From Yoonia sp. (GTDB lineage: Bacteria > Pseudomonadota > Alphaproteobacteria > Rhodobacterales > Rhodobacteraceae): DNA of 64,000 nt. Positions 53,426 through 62,227 of this stretch are shown one piece after another. The notes beneath the pieces are model-generated. The model had not been told where the DNA came from, did not search any database, and saw only the letters and a list, made by a program, of their open reading frames with translations. Location: the NCBI RefSeq assembly GCF_030731595.1, contig NZ_JANQTS010000128.1:1-64000 (forward strand), written 5' to 3'. The position numbers were made by a program, and so were the translations under genes. The stretch's first letter is position 1; every line of letters starts with the position of its first letter.

Positions 53426-53977
53426 CTAGCGCGGGCTGCGTTTCGCCAGTATCCGCTGCAAGGTCCGGCGGTGCATCGACAGACGCCGTGCCGTTTCCGA
53501 AACATTCCGGTCGCAAAGTTCATAAACCCGCTGAATATGTTCCCAACGCACGCGATCAGCGCTCATGGGGTTTTCAGGTGGCGGGGGCAACGCATCTGTC
53601 CGCGAGAGCAGCGCGTTGGTCACATCGGTGGCATCTGCCGGCTTTGCGAGGTAGTCGGTCGCCCCGATCTTGACCGCTGCAACCGCTGTAGCAATGGCGC
53701 CATAGCCTGTCAGAACAACGATTCTGCTTTCTGGGCGACGAGCGCGCAGCGTTTCCACCACGTCCAGCCCATTCCCATCCTCGAGCCGCAGATCAACAAC
53801 CGCATAGGCGGGCGGGCGGGCGGTTGCTATCGCCTGTCCTGCCGCAACCGAACCTGCCATCTCGACATCGAAACCTCGTTTCTCCATCGCTTTTGCCAGA
53901 CGACGCAAAAACGCTTCGTCATCATCAACGAGGAGAAGACTTTTGTCTTCGCCCAGATCCAACGCCTCGATATTCAT
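53426..53977 (-). CDS. regA: global redox response regulator RegA/PrrA
   Basis: A 183-residue two-component regulator: receiver domain with phosphoacceptor Asp in VVDLRLEDGNGLD, the four-proline hinge (ALPPPPENP), and a Fis-type HTH (NVSETARRLSMHRRTLQRIL), all hallmarks of RegA. RegA switches photosynthesis, carbon and nitrogen fixation and respiration genes when oxygen is low. Divergent from regB; no senC/prrC lies between, and gspC/N-like converges downstream. Confidence 0.95.
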   Translation of the reverse strand: MNIEALDLGEDKSLLLVDDDEAFLRRLAKAMEKRGFDVEMAGSVAAGQAIATARPPAYAVVDLRLEDGNGLDVVETLRARRPESRIVVLTGYGAIATAVAAVKIGATDYLAKPADATDVTNALLSRTDALPPPPENPMSADRVRWEHIQRVYELCDRNVSETARRLSMHRRTLQRILAKRSPR

Positions 53978-54147
53978 CCGTTGCCCTAACTGTGCTTACC
54001 GAGCTTTTAGTTAGGCCGCCAATGCTTTGCGTCAACTGCAACCATACCCTGCAAAACCAACAAAGCACCGCACAGCAACCAAGCCGCATTGATCCTGCGC
54101 CATTTCGCCTTATCCTTCCAGATCATCAGCATATCGGACCCAACAGC
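53978..54147. promoter_or_regulatory. regA-regB divergent control region
   Basis: 170 bases with no gene. An inverted repeat CCTAACT (53985-53991) and AGTTAGG (54009-54015) lies just upstream of the regA start and could be an operator or leader hairpin. No confident -35/-10 was found. Confidence 0.4.
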
Positions 54148-55551
54148 ATGGCGCCCAGCGAGTTTCAGCTTTTCAATGAACAGGAGCGCAGCAATTGGGT
54201 GCGCCTGCGGACGCTCGTCGCGTTGCGATGGTTCGCGATCATAGGTCAAACGATTGCAATTTTGGTCGCCGTGCGTGTCTATAATATACAAATTGAAGTT
54301 GGTATGGCCGCATTGGTCATCACTCTGTCTGTGATGGCAAATATCATCTCCAGCTATACCTACCCTGAAAACAAACGCCTCTCCGAAGTACAGGCCACCC
54401 TCTGGCTGGTTTTTGATATTGTCCAGCTCGGGCTGCTCTTGTTCCTCACTGGGGGGCTGAATAATCCGTTTGCGATGCTCATACTGGCGCCTGTCACGAT
54501 TGCAGCAACTGTCTTGCACCTGCGCAACACGATTTTTCTTGGCCTGATGACCATTTGTTTGGTCACAGTGATCAGCCGTACTCACCTGCCGCTGATCAGT
54601 GCTGATGGCAACGTGCTTTCGCTACCCAACTTGTTCGAGTTCGGCTTCTGGGTGGCGCTTTTGATTAGCGTGGTCTTCCTTGCCCTTTATGCCCGTCAGG
54701 TCACCACCGAAATGCATGCGATGGGCGAGGCGCTGGTTGCAACCCAACTCGCCCTCGCGCGGGAGCAAAAGCTCACTGATCTTGGGGGTGTGGTTGCTGC
54801 CGCGGCGCATGAATTGGGCACGCCTCTCGCGACGATCAAACTGGTCAGCAGTGAACTGAAAGAAGAACTCGAGAACCATCCCGAGCTTTTGGAGGATGCC
54901 GAGCTAATTCGTCAACAGGCCGACCGTTGCCGTGATATCCTGCAATCCATGGGGCAGGCAGGCAAAGATGACCTGCATTTGCGGCAGGCTCCCGTTGAAA
55001 CCGTCGTACGCGAAGCCGCCGACCCCCATATAAACCGTGGTAAGGCTGTGCTCTTTTATATCGCGCCAGAAGAGGGAGCGGGACTGACACAACCGATTAT
55101 CAGGCGCCGGCCCGAGATCATCCACGGGCTGCGAAACCTGATCCAGAATGCCGTGGATTTTTCGCGGTCTGCGGTTTGGGTTGAGGTAAATTGGACCGAT
55201 GACCAGATTGTTGTGCGCATTTCAGATGATGGCGATGGCTTTCCACAATCCGTCATCGGCCGCATCGGAGACCCTTATGTCAGGCGCCGTCGGTTGCTTG
55301 AAGATGGCGCACGCCGTCCCGGCTATGAGGGCATGGGTCTTGGTCTCTTTATTGCCAAGACGCTATTGGAGCGATCCGGAGCAAAGCTAACCTTTACAAA
55401 CAGTCGCCGTCACGGCCACGCAAGCTGGAATGGGCAAGCAACCGGAGGAGCGGTTGTCGAAGTGATCTGGCCACGCAACGTGCTGCAAGCCAGTGAACCA
55501 CTCGGCAGCACGCCTTTGGGTAAGAACCAACCGATCGCAACCTGGCCCTAG
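54148..55551 (+). CDS. regB: redox sensor histidine kinase RegB/PrrB
   Basis: A 467-residue kinase with six membrane helices. The quinone-binding motif GGLNNPF is intact, the H-box is AAAAHELGTPLATIKL, the redox-active cysteine region is QQADRCRDILQSMG, and the ATPase domain has NLIQNAVDFS and GMGLGLFIAKTLLERSG. RegB is known to lose kinase activity when oxidised. Start ATG 54148 (MAPSEFQLFNEQER) chosen over a long upstream frame that crosses regA. Confidence 0.95.
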   Translation: MAPSEFQLFNEQERSNWVRLRTLVALRWFAIIGQTIAILVAVRVYNIQIEVGMAALVITLSVMANIISSYTYPENKRLSEVQATLWLVFDIVQLGLLLFLTGGLNNPFAMLILAPVTIAATVLHLRNTIFLGLMTICLVTVISRTHLPLISADGNVLSLPNLFEFGFWVALLISVVFLALYARQVTTEMHAMGEALVATQLALAREQKLTDLGGVVAAAAHELGTPLATIKLVSSELKEELENHPELLEDAELIRQQADRCRDILQSMGQAGKDDLHLRQAPVETVVREAADPHINRGKAVLFYIAPEEGAGLTQPIIRRRPEIIHGLRNLIQNAVDFSRSAVWVEVNWTDDQIVVRISDDGDGFPQSVIGRIGDPYVRRRRLLEDGARRPGYEGMGLGLFIAKTLLERSGAKLTFTNSRRHGHASWNGQATGGAVVEVIWPRNVLQASEPLGSTPLGKNQPIATWP

Positions 55552-55624
55552 AGCATTTCAATTAATCCCACATTAACCTTCCTCGCCGATGCTGGCTTTG
55601 AGCAGGATCAGGAATGGATGGGCA

Positions 55625-57175
55625 ATGTTGATGGATGCGGCGGATCTAGCCATGGTCTTGTTGGTGGCTTTTGTCGGTGCAGGCTTGATACTGGCTGTGC
55701 TGAAGCCGAAACAAAAACAAGTTGCAATGGCTCCGAAAGACCCATCAGGCATAGAAGCTTGCGTCGCCGTTTTCCTGTTTCAGGGTAAATCGCTGGTCGA
55801 TGCGACGGGCGGGGCGGTTGCTTTGTTGGACCACAGGGCCGATCACATGTCTGACTATGATGCAGTTCTGCATGCGCTCGAGGCAAGATTTCCCACACTT
55901 GGCAGCACTCTTGATGATCCGACCACGACCGCAACCCGCCTGCGGAGCAAGGAAGGCCCCGAGGTTTTCATCGACATCAAGCGTGATGATACGCAGCTTC
56001 GTTTGTCGCTCTATACTGCCGAAAAAACGGTGATGCAGTTGTGGGTTCAGGCGGCGGATGATGCCCGAACATCATTGATGCATGATGTGGCCGCCCATAC
56101 GACACAGCTGATTTGGCAAACCGACAAGGTCGGAAAACTGCGCTGGGCCAATCGGGCCTATTGTGAATTTGCAGCGCCGCAAGATCCTTACCAAACGCCG
56201 CTCTTTGTGATGCCTTCAAATCTGGATACGCAGGGTGAGCACCGGTTGAGCATCACAAACCCGCAAACTGAAGTTACGCAATGGTTCGATGTGAGAACGG
56301 TTGCCCATGCCGATGGCTTCCTTCACTTTGCAAATGATGCAAACGCGCTTGTGCGCGTCGATCAGCAAAGACAGAGCTTTGTCCAGACGCTGGGCAAGAC
56401 CTTTGCCCAATTATCGATTGGATTGGCAATCTTCGATAGGGACCGTCAGCTGGTCATGTTCAATCCGGCGATGCTTGAGATGACCCAACTGCCGATCGAT
56501 TTTCTCACGGCGAAACCATCGATCGATACTGTCCTTGACCGCCTGCGCGAACGACGCATGATGCCAGAGCCAAAGAACTATGGCTCTTGGCGTGAACAGT
56601 TCTCAGCCGTTGAAACGGCCGCAAAGAACGGGACCTATAGCGAAAACTGGGCGCTTCCCGACGGCCAAACCTACCGGGTCACAGGACGCCCCCACCCTGA
56701 TGGCGCATTTGCATTTCTCTTCGAGGATATCAGCGCCGAAGTGTCACTGACCCGGCGGTTTCGTTCCGATATCGAGACGGGGCAAGCGGTGCTTGATACG
56801 CTTCCCGATGCAATCGCCGTGTTTTCCGCTGCCGGCACGCTGGTCACCACTAACCGTGCCTATGGCGCGCTTTGGTCGACCAATGCCGAACTGATGCTGG
56901 AATACCGTGAACTGCAATCCGAAATGTCGATCTGGCAGGACCGTTGCATTCCTTCGCCGATATGGTCCGAAATGCGCAATTTCGTGCAACAGGTTGGTGC
57001 GCGCAAGCCATGGTGCGAAGACGCGATGCTTGATGATGGGCGTCATCTGAAATGCTACGCAACACCCATCGCCGGCGGCATGACAATGGTCCGCTTTGCT
57101 ATTGCGCCACAGATGCGCCCCGTGATCCGCAAACTGACACTGCCGGACGCGGCCATCCGGGCAGGCAAACGCTGA
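55625..57175 (+). CDS. divL: DivL-like multi-PAS protein without a kinase domain
   Basis: A 516-residue protein with one N-terminal membrane helix and about three PAS-like domains (starting near LIWQTDKVGKLRWANRAY, LSIGLAIFDRDRQLVMFNPAML and LPDAIAVFSAAGTLVTTNRAYGALW). No histidine kinase or ATPase domain follows. In Rhodobacter capsulatus a PAS-only DivL of this kind acts in the CtrA phosphorelay and gene transfer agent control, and divL commonly precedes tsaE in alphaproteobacteria. The ATG at 55625 is preferred for a nearby purine-rich site; 55589 is possible. Identity is by architecture and place, so moderate. Confidence 0.68.
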   Translation: MLMDAADLAMVLLVAFVGAGLILAVLKPKQKQVAMAPKDPSGIEACVAVFLFQGKSLVDATGGAVALLDHRADHMSDYDAVLHALEARFPTLGSTLDDPTTTATRLRSKEGPEVFIDIKRDDTQLRLSLYTAEKTVMQLWVQAADDARTSLMHDVAAHTTQLIWQTDKVGKLRWANRAYCEFAAPQDPYQTPLFVMPSNLDTQGEHRLSITNPQTEVTQWFDVRTVAHADGFLHFANDANALVRVDQQRQSFVQTLGKTFAQLSIGLAIFDRDRQLVMFNPAMLEMTQLPIDFLTAKPSIDTVLDRLRERRMMPEPKNYGSWREQFSAVETAAKNGTYSENWALPDGQTYRVTGRPHPDGAFAFLFEDISAEVSLTRRFRSDIETGQAVLDTLPDAIAVFSAAGTLVTTNRAYGALWSTNAELMLEYRELQSEMSIWQDRCIPSPIWSEMRNFVQQVGARKPWCEDAMLDDGRHLKCYATPIAGGMTMVRFAIAPQMRPVIRKLTLPDAAIRAGKR

Positions 57176-57216
57176 TTTTCGCTTGCAGGGGCCACGCGAG
57201 GCCATAGTGTCGGACT

Positions 57217-57681
57217 ATGACCAACCCCCTGTTTCATTTTGTGCTTGCCGATGAGGATGCCACCACAAATCTGGCCAGTCTCATTGCGCCACACCTCAAG
57301 GCAGGTGACACGCTGCTTTTGGAGGGGGCCATCGGCGCAGGCAAATCCGCCTTTGCACGTGCTTTGATACGGGCGCGTCTGGGCAGAATGGAAGACGTGC
57401 CATCGCCAACCTTTACGCTTGTTCAGACATATGAAGATGCTTCTGCAGACATCTGGCATTGCGACCTTTACCGGCTGACTCATCCTGACGAAGCGCTCGA
57501 ACTTGGATTGGATGAGGCCTTTGAGACGGCAATCTGCCTCATAGAGTGGCCCGATCGCTTGGGCGATATCGCGCCAAAAACCGCCCTCAGGCTCGCATTT
57601 TCCGCAGAGGATCACGCGCATAAGCTCACAATTTCTGGCCCCCCACCCTGGGACAGCCGTCTGAGAGGTCTGCATGACTGA
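57217..57681 (+). CDS. tsaE: tRNA threonylcarbamoyladenosine ATPase TsaE
   Basis: A 154-residue P-loop ATPase needed for the t6A modification of tRNAs. Walker A is GAIGAGKSAF; the family motifs VPSPTFTLVQTYE and HCDLYRL are present. It overlaps amgK by 8 bases, a common alphaproteobacterial order. Confidence 0.94.
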   Translation: MTNPLFHFVLADEDATTNLASLIAPHLKAGDTLLLEGAIGAGKSAFARALIRARLGRMEDVPSPTFTLVQTYEDASADIWHCDLYRLTHPDEALELGLDEAFETAICLIEWPDRLGDIAPKTALRLAFSAEDHAHKLTISGPPPWDSRLRGLHD

Positions 57682-58639
57682 ACGCGCAGAACTGGTCGAG
57701 GCGTTTCTTGCCGATAGCCCGTGGCGAAACTGGTCGCGCACGGCCCTTGCCGGCGATGCCTCGGCGCGGCGGTACTTGCGCCTGACTGATCAAGAACAAA
57801 CCGTAATTCTGATGGATGCAGCACCACAGAACGGAGAAGATACCAAGCCCTTTGCGCAAATTGCGTCCCTTTTGCATGCAAAGTCGCTCTGCGCGCCTGA
57901 CATACTGGCACATGACCCGGTGGCTGGCCTCATGGTCCTGTCCGATCTGGGCGAAGACGATTTTGCGCGCTGGCTCGCCGATCAACCCGCAGATGCACCA
58001 AAGCTCTACCGGGCTGCAACGGACGTGCTCATACGCCTTCAAGAAATAGAGCCGCCAGAAAACTTGACTTGGATGACCCCTGCCGTGGGTGCAGACATGA
58101 TCGGCATCATCGGAACACATTACGCCAAAGGACCGACACAAGACCTTTGCGCCGAAATGGAACGGGCGCTGACGCGCCTTGCGCCCGCACCAACAACGCT
58201 GGCCTTGCGCGATTATCATGCCGAAAACCTCATATGGCGGGCGGATCGGAGCGGCACGGACAGGGTTGGCCTGCTGGATTTTCAGGACGCATTTATCGCT
58301 CCGGCAGGCTATGATCTTGCTTCACTCCTGCGCGATGCAAGGCGGGACGTACCGCAATCTATCGTTGACGACTGCATCGCCTATTATGCCACGCGCACGA
58401 ATGTCGACACGGACTTTCCGGCCGCGGTTGCCTGCCTTGGAGTTCAACGCAACCTGCGCATCATGGGCGTGTTCGCCCGCCTTGCTACGGAACAAGGCAA
58501 AACTCGCTATCTGCGTTTCATGCCACGAGTCTGGAGCCATATAGTACAAGATCTCGAGAATCCCGCCTTGGCTGACCTGAGGCAGGCGGTCCGGGACACT
58601 ATTCCGGCACCGACCCATGTTGAGGAAGCCGCCACATGA
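57674..58639 (+). CDS. amgK: AmgK-type sugar kinase (aminoglycoside phosphotransferase family)
   Basis: A 321-residue kinase-fold protein with the catalytic LRDYHAENLIW and metal-binding LLDFQDAF motifs. With the next gene (MurU-like) it matches AmgK, the anomeric kinase that phosphorylates N-acetylmuramate and N-acetylglucosamine in peptidoglycan recycling. It overlaps murU by 4 bases. Confidence in the exact substrate comes from the pair. Confidence 0.82.
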   Translation: MTERAELVEAFLADSPWRNWSRTALAGDASARRYLRLTDQEQTVILMDAAPQNGEDTKPFAQIASLLHAKSLCAPDILAHDPVAGLMVLSDLGEDDFARWLADQPADAPKLYRAATDVLIRLQEIEPPENLTWMTPAVGADMIGIIGTHYAKGPTQDLCAEMERALTRLAPAPTTLALRDYHAENLIWRADRSGTDRVGLLDFQDAFIAPAGYDLASLLRDARRDVPQSIVDDCIAYYATRTNVDTDFPAAVACLGVQRNLRIMGVFARLATEQGKTRYLRFMPRVWSHIVQDLENPALADLRQAVRDTIPAPTHVEEAAT

Positions 58640-59307
58640 GCCTTCCTATCCTTTTTTTCGCCGCAGGCCTTGGGACCCGCATGGGAACACTGACCGCGCA
58701 GCGGCCAAAACCACTGATCAAAGTGGGTGGAAAAGCCTTGATCGACCACGCACTGCAGATTGCCGAAGTGGCGCAGGTGGGCACCAAAGTCGTCAACCTG
58801 CACTACAAAGGCGATATGATCCGGCAACATCTGAAAGATCAGGACGTGCTTTTTTCAGACGAGTCCGACATGCTGCTGGAAACGGGCGGCGGGCTGCGCC
58901 TTGCACTTCCGTTGCTGGAGGGCAATCCGGTTCTGACGATGAACACCGATGCGGTCTGGAACGGGCCAAACCCGATCCGTCGACTGCTTGATAGCTGGCG
59001 GCCAGAGATGGAGGCGCTCTTGTTGATCGTCGAGAAGCAGAACGTAACAGGACATTTCGGAAAAGGTGATTTTCGCCGCGACGCACAAGGCCGCCTGCAC
59101 CGCGCGCCAGAAGCGATCTATACTGGGCTTCAGATCATCCGCACTGATGTTCTGTCAGAGATTACGGAAACTGCGTTTTCGATGAACATGGCATGGAACA
59201 TCATTGCCGCGCGCCGCGGACTATACGGGTCGACCTACGAAGGCCGGTGGTGCGACGTTGGGCAGCCATCAAGTATTCCGCTGGCCGAGGCGATGCTTGA
59301 TGTTTGA
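58636..59307 (+). CDS. murU: MurNAc-1-phosphate uridylyltransferase-like nucleotidyltransferase
   Basis: A 223-residue nucleotidyltransferase with the signature FFAAGLGTRMGTLTAQRPKPLIKVGG and NTDAVWNG. With AmgK it would make UDP-MurNAc from recycled wall sugar, bypassing de novo synthesis and giving intrinsic fosfomycin tolerance in other bacteria. It overlaps addB by 8 bases. Short NDP-sugar pyrophosphorylases of other kinds look similar. Confidence 0.82.
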   Translation: MSLPILFFAAGLGTRMGTLTAQRPKPLIKVGGKALIDHALQIAEVAQVGTKVVNLHYKGDMIRQHLKDQDVLFSDESDMLLETGGGLRLALPLLEGNPVLTMNTDAVWNGPNPIRRLLDSWRPEMEALLLIVEKQNVTGHFGKGDFRRDAQGRLHRAPEAIYTGLQIIRTDVLSEITETAFSMNMAWNIIAARRGLYGSTYEGRWCDVGQPSSIPLAEAMLDV

Positions 59308-62227
59308 CCCGCAGATAAAGCCGCGCATCTTTGCTATGGCTCCGGGTGTTGATTTCGCCCAAGGCCTGGTTGCGGGGCTGAACGACCGTTCCGCAGGAAT
59401 GGCCCCGACTGACTGGGCACGCGTCGAAATTTACGTCAACACCACACGCATGCAAAGGCGGATCAGATCCGTCTTTGACAGCGGCCCGCCGCGGCTCTTG
59501 CCGCGTATCAGGCTGATCACCGATCTGGCAAGTGACCCTGTTTCTGTTGCCTTGTCGCCTGCGGTTTCCCCCTTGCAGCGCAGGCTGGAACTTTCACAAT
59601 TTGTGGCCAAGCTACTGGAACAAGAACCTGATCTTGCGCCAAGGGCCGCACTTTATGACTTGTCCGACAGTCTGGCAAAACTGATGGATGAAATGCAGGG
59701 CGAAGGAGTCAGCCCCGAAACAATTGCGCAGCTTGATGTCACAGACCAATCCGGCCACTGGGATCGTGCCCTGCAATTTCTGTCGATCATCACGCCCTTT
59801 TTCAGCCAAGAAAACCAGCACCCCGATAAAGAGGCCAGACAACGCCTTGTGATCGAAGCGCTTATTGCGCGCTGGGCGGAACGACCGCCGACACACCCCA
59901 TTATCGTCGCTGGCTCCACCGGTTCGCGGGGGGCGACAGCCCTTTTCATGCAGGCGGTCGCAAAACTCCCGCAAGGGGCGATCATCTTGCCGGGCTATGA
60001 TTTCGATCTGCCCGGGCAGGTCTGGGCCGCGATGGATGATGACATGACCGCCGAAGATCATCCACAATACCGCTTTCGGCGGCTGATGGATCTGATCGGT
60101 TTCGACCATCAGGATGTGTGCCATTGGACCACGCAAACGCCACCCCGTCCCAAGCGAAACGCCCTGATCTCGCTGTCGCTGCGGCCCGCGCCTGTCACAG
60201 ATCAATGGCTGGCGGAAGGTCCAGATCTGGGTGATCTGCTGCAAGCAACCGATGGCCTAACCCTGGTCGAGGCTAGCTCTCCACGTGCCGAGGCCGAAAC
60301 CATTGCGCTGCGCCTGCGCCAAGCGGCCCAAGACGGGATGACCGCCGCACTTATATCACCTGACCGCATGTTGACCCGCCAAGTGACGGCGGCACTGGAT
60401 CGTTGGGGCATCAAGCCGGATGACAGTGCCGGAACGCCGCTTGCGCTGTCCCCACCGGGGCGGTTCCTGCGCCATGTCGCTGATCTTTTTGGCAAGCCGC
60501 TTACAGGCGAAGCCCTGCTAACGCTGCTGAAACATCCGCTGTGTCATTCCGAACGCGCGGATCGGGGGGATCACTTGCGCCACACGCGCGACCTTGAACT
60601 GCACCTGCGGCGCCATGGCCCGCCATTTCCAACGGCGGATGATCTGCTGACATGGGCCAAGGGTGACATGGGCCGCGAAACTTGGGCGCATTGGCTTGCT
60701 GGACTGGTGACACATCTGGACCAAAACGAGACGCAAGCCCTCACAAGCTATGTCACCCAACATCTTGCTTTGACCGAACAGCTTTGTGCCGGCCCTTTAG
60801 TGGCGGGATCCGGTGGTCTGTGGGATGCAGCGGCAGGCCGCGAGGCGCGCAGGGTTTGTGAGAATCTGCATACCGTGGCCCACGCGGGCGGTCAGATGTT
60901 GCCACGCGATTATGCCGCCCTTTTTGGGGCCATCATTGCGGAAGGTGTTGTGCGTGATCGGGATGCAGGCCACCCCAATATCCTGATCTGGGGCACGCTC
61001 GAGGCTCGCGTTCAAGGGGCTGACTTAACCATCCTTGGGGGTATGAACGACGGCGTCTGGCCTGAAGCACCGCCGCCCGATCCTTGGCTGAACCGCGTGA
61101 TGCGTGCAAAGGCGGGATTGTTGCTGCCCGAACGCCGCATCGGGCTTTCGGCACATGACTATCAACAGGCGGTTGCAGGGCACGATGTCTGGATCACGCG
61201 GTCCAAAAGGTCAGCCGATGCGCAAACTGTACCTTCGCGCTGGGTGAACCGGTTAACAAATCTGCTTAAGGGACTCCGTGACCAGAAAGGCGAAATCGCT
61301 TTGGAAGCGATGAAGTCGCGGGGTGACCATTGGATTGCAATGGCCGCAACCCTTTCTGCCCCGTCAGAGCGGGTCGCGCCAGAACCGCGCCCGTCGCCTT
61401 GTCCCCCCATTGCAGCACGGCCTGACAAACTCTCGGTCACGCAGATCAAAACGCTGATCCGTGATCCTTTCGCGATCTATGCGCGCAAAACACTGCGGCT
61501 TGAGGCCCTTGATCCACTGGTGCCCAGCGCTGATGCGCCACTGCGCGGCACCATTGTCCACAGCATTCTGGAGGCGTTCATCAGGGGCGGTTACGGTCCT
61601 AACGACCGCAACACATTGATGCAGATTGCTGCGCAGAAATTCCTGCAAGACTGCCCTTGGCCGACGGTCCGTGCGCAATGGCTGGCGCGCATGGAACGGT
61701 CCGCCGATCAATTCCTGACCGATGAGGCCGAAAGACAGGCGATAGCAGCGCGCAATATCCTTGAGGCCTATGGCGAAATCTTCGTCGCGCCATCCGGTAC
61801 ATTACTGACCTGCAAGGCAGACCGGATTGATCTGACCGAGGCCGATACCGCTATGATCTATGACTACAAGACCGGTGCAGTCCCGTCAGCCCAGCAGCAG
61901 GAAAAATTCGACAAGCAGCTCTTGTTGGAAAGCGCAATGGTCGAACGCGGGGCTTTTGAAAAAGTCGGTGCAAAGCAGGTTGCTGGCGCGCGCTTCATCG
62001 GGGTCAACGCCGCGATGAAAAACGTCGATGCGCCACTGGACAAGCAGCCCCCAGATCAGGTTTGGGCCGAGTTAGAGACGCTTTTTGCACATTGGCAAAG
62101 TCCAGATCGCGGGTATACCGCCCGCCTCGCGCTTTTTCTCAAGGCGGACCAAAGCGACTATGACCACTTGTCGCGCTATGGTGAATGGGACACCCACGAA
62201 GAACCTGTTCCGCAGGTGCTCACATGA
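59300..62227 (+). CDS. addB: double-strand break repair nuclease subunit AddB
   Basis: A 975-residue protein of the alphaproteobacterial AddB type. The C-terminal PD-(D/E)XK nuclease site is visible at LTCKADRIDL and MIYDYKTGAVPS, followed by a conserved glutamine/leucine stretch. With AddA it processes broken DNA ends for RecA loading. Start ATG 59300 overlaps the murU end; addA overlaps its stop (ATGA). An upstream frame to 59204 runs inside murU. Confidence 0.94.
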   Translation: MFDPQIKPRIFAMAPGVDFAQGLVAGLNDRSAGMAPTDWARVEIYVNTTRMQRRIRSVFDSGPPRLLPRIRLITDLASDPVSVALSPAVSPLQRRLELSQFVAKLLEQEPDLAPRAALYDLSDSLAKLMDEMQGEGVSPETIAQLDVTDQSGHWDRALQFLSIITPFFSQENQHPDKEARQRLVIEALIARWAERPPTHPIIVAGSTGSRGATALFMQAVAKLPQGAIILPGYDFDLPGQVWAAMDDDMTAEDHPQYRFRRLMDLIGFDHQDVCHWTTQTPPRPKRNALISLSLRPAPVTDQWLAEGPDLGDLLQATDGLTLVEASSPRAEAETIALRLRQAAQDGMTAALISPDRMLTRQVTAALDRWGIKPDDSAGTPLALSPPGRFLRHVADLFGKPLTGEALLTLLKHPLCHSERADRGDHLRHTRDLELHLRRHGPPFPTADDLLTWAKGDMGRETWAHWLAGLVTHLDQNETQALTSYVTQHLALTEQLCAGPLVAGSGGLWDAAAGREARRVCENLHTVAHAGGQMLPRDYAALFGAIIAEGVVRDRDAGHPNILIWGTLEARVQGADLTILGGMNDGVWPEAPPPDPWLNRVMRAKAGLLLPERRIGLSAHDYQQAVAGHDVWITRSKRSADAQTVPSRWVNRLTNLLKGLRDQKGEIALEAMKSRGDHWIAMAATLSAPSERVAPEPRPSPCPPIAARPDKLSVTQIKTLIRDPFAIYARKTLRLEALDPLVPSADAPLRGTIVHSILEAFIRGGYGPNDRNTLMQIAAQKFLQDCPWPTVRAQWLARMERSADQFLTDEAERQAIAARNILEAYGEIFVAPSGTLLTCKADRIDLTEADTAMIYDYKTGAVPSAQQQEKFDKQLLLESAMVERGAFEKVGAKQVAGARFIGVNAAMKNVDAPLDKQPPDQVWAELETLFAHWQSPDRGYTARLALFLKADQSDYDHLSRYGEWDTHEEPVPQVLT

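Noticed and set aside
53824-54147. Longer N-terminus for regB
   Set aside because: It overlaps regA on the other strand and has no similarity to RegB; ATG 54148 gives the normal length.
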